A stretch of 5,641 nt of DNA from Bacteroidota bacterium (GTDB lineage: Bacteria > Bacteroidota > Bacteroidia > Bacteroidales > UBA4417). The DNA lies in assembly GCA_020048595.1 (NCBI GenBank), contig JAIFMH010000327.1:1-5641 (forward strand), in the 5' to 3' direction. The notes beneath the pieces are model-generated. The model worked only from the letters and a program-made list of their open reading frames with translations, was not told where the DNA came from and did not search any database. This document shows positions 5,612 through 5,641 of the stretch, piece by piece. The number at the start of each line of letters is the position of its first letter. Within the stretch, counting starts at the first letter, position 1. The position numbers and the translations under genes were made by a program.

Positions 5612-5641
5612 TTATCTCAAACATACCATTACCAATGAGAA

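Noticed and set aside
1..5641. CRISPR array, tRNA, rRNA or transposase
   Set aside because: No regularly spaced repeats with unique spacers, no tRNA cloverleaf or rRNA-like sequence, and no transposase or integrase motif was seen on either strand.

Overview
The window looks like a piece of a Bacteroidota chromosome. The case rests on gene content: an outer-membrane barrel protein with an N-terminal carboxypeptidase-regulatory-like domain plus a plug, the tail of a VPS10/sortilin-like BNR-repeat protein, few clear Shine-Dalgarno sites, and exported proteins whose predicted mature ends begin with Gln. All recognisable genes lie on the + strand. Nothing here supports a call at genus level.

Layout: (1) 1-584 is the 3' end of a large exported BNR/sortilin-like protein whose start lies outside the window. 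(2) 586-795 holds the C-terminal remnant of an MBL-fold metallo-hydrolase, recognisable by an IIPGHD motif and interrupted by two in-frame TGA codons. (3) 888-1914 looks like an integron-type gene cassette. A GTTAGGT core site lies at 888, an intact membrane di-iron fatty acid hydroxylase/sterol desaturase gene follows at 942-1778, and the inverse core ACCTAAC comes right after its stop codon, leading into a foldable attC-like segment with a decayed right-hand core. (4) 1915-2237 is a gene-free spacer. (5) 2238-2966 encodes an exported single-cysteine peroxiredoxin. (6) 2964-3028 is a tandem 27-bp repeat that fills the gap before the next gene. (7) 3029-5467 encodes an 812-residue plug-and-barrel outer-membrane protein. 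(8) 5468-5641 has no convincing gene and contains an imperfect nested hairpin.

The genes do not form one obvious pathway. The peroxiredoxin (predicted periplasmic) and the barrel protein are co-oriented and 62 bp apart, so they may be co-transcribed, but the repeat between them could equally hold a separate control element. The desaturase gene is visibly more AT-rich than the genes downstream and sits between inverted core sites next to a decayed gene, so the stretch from 586 to 1914 reads as an accessory insertion zone between older chromosomal genes. No integrase gene is visible. I did not find a clearly new biological system. The most unusual items are the apparently isolated cassette, the MBL remnant and the 27-bp repeat.
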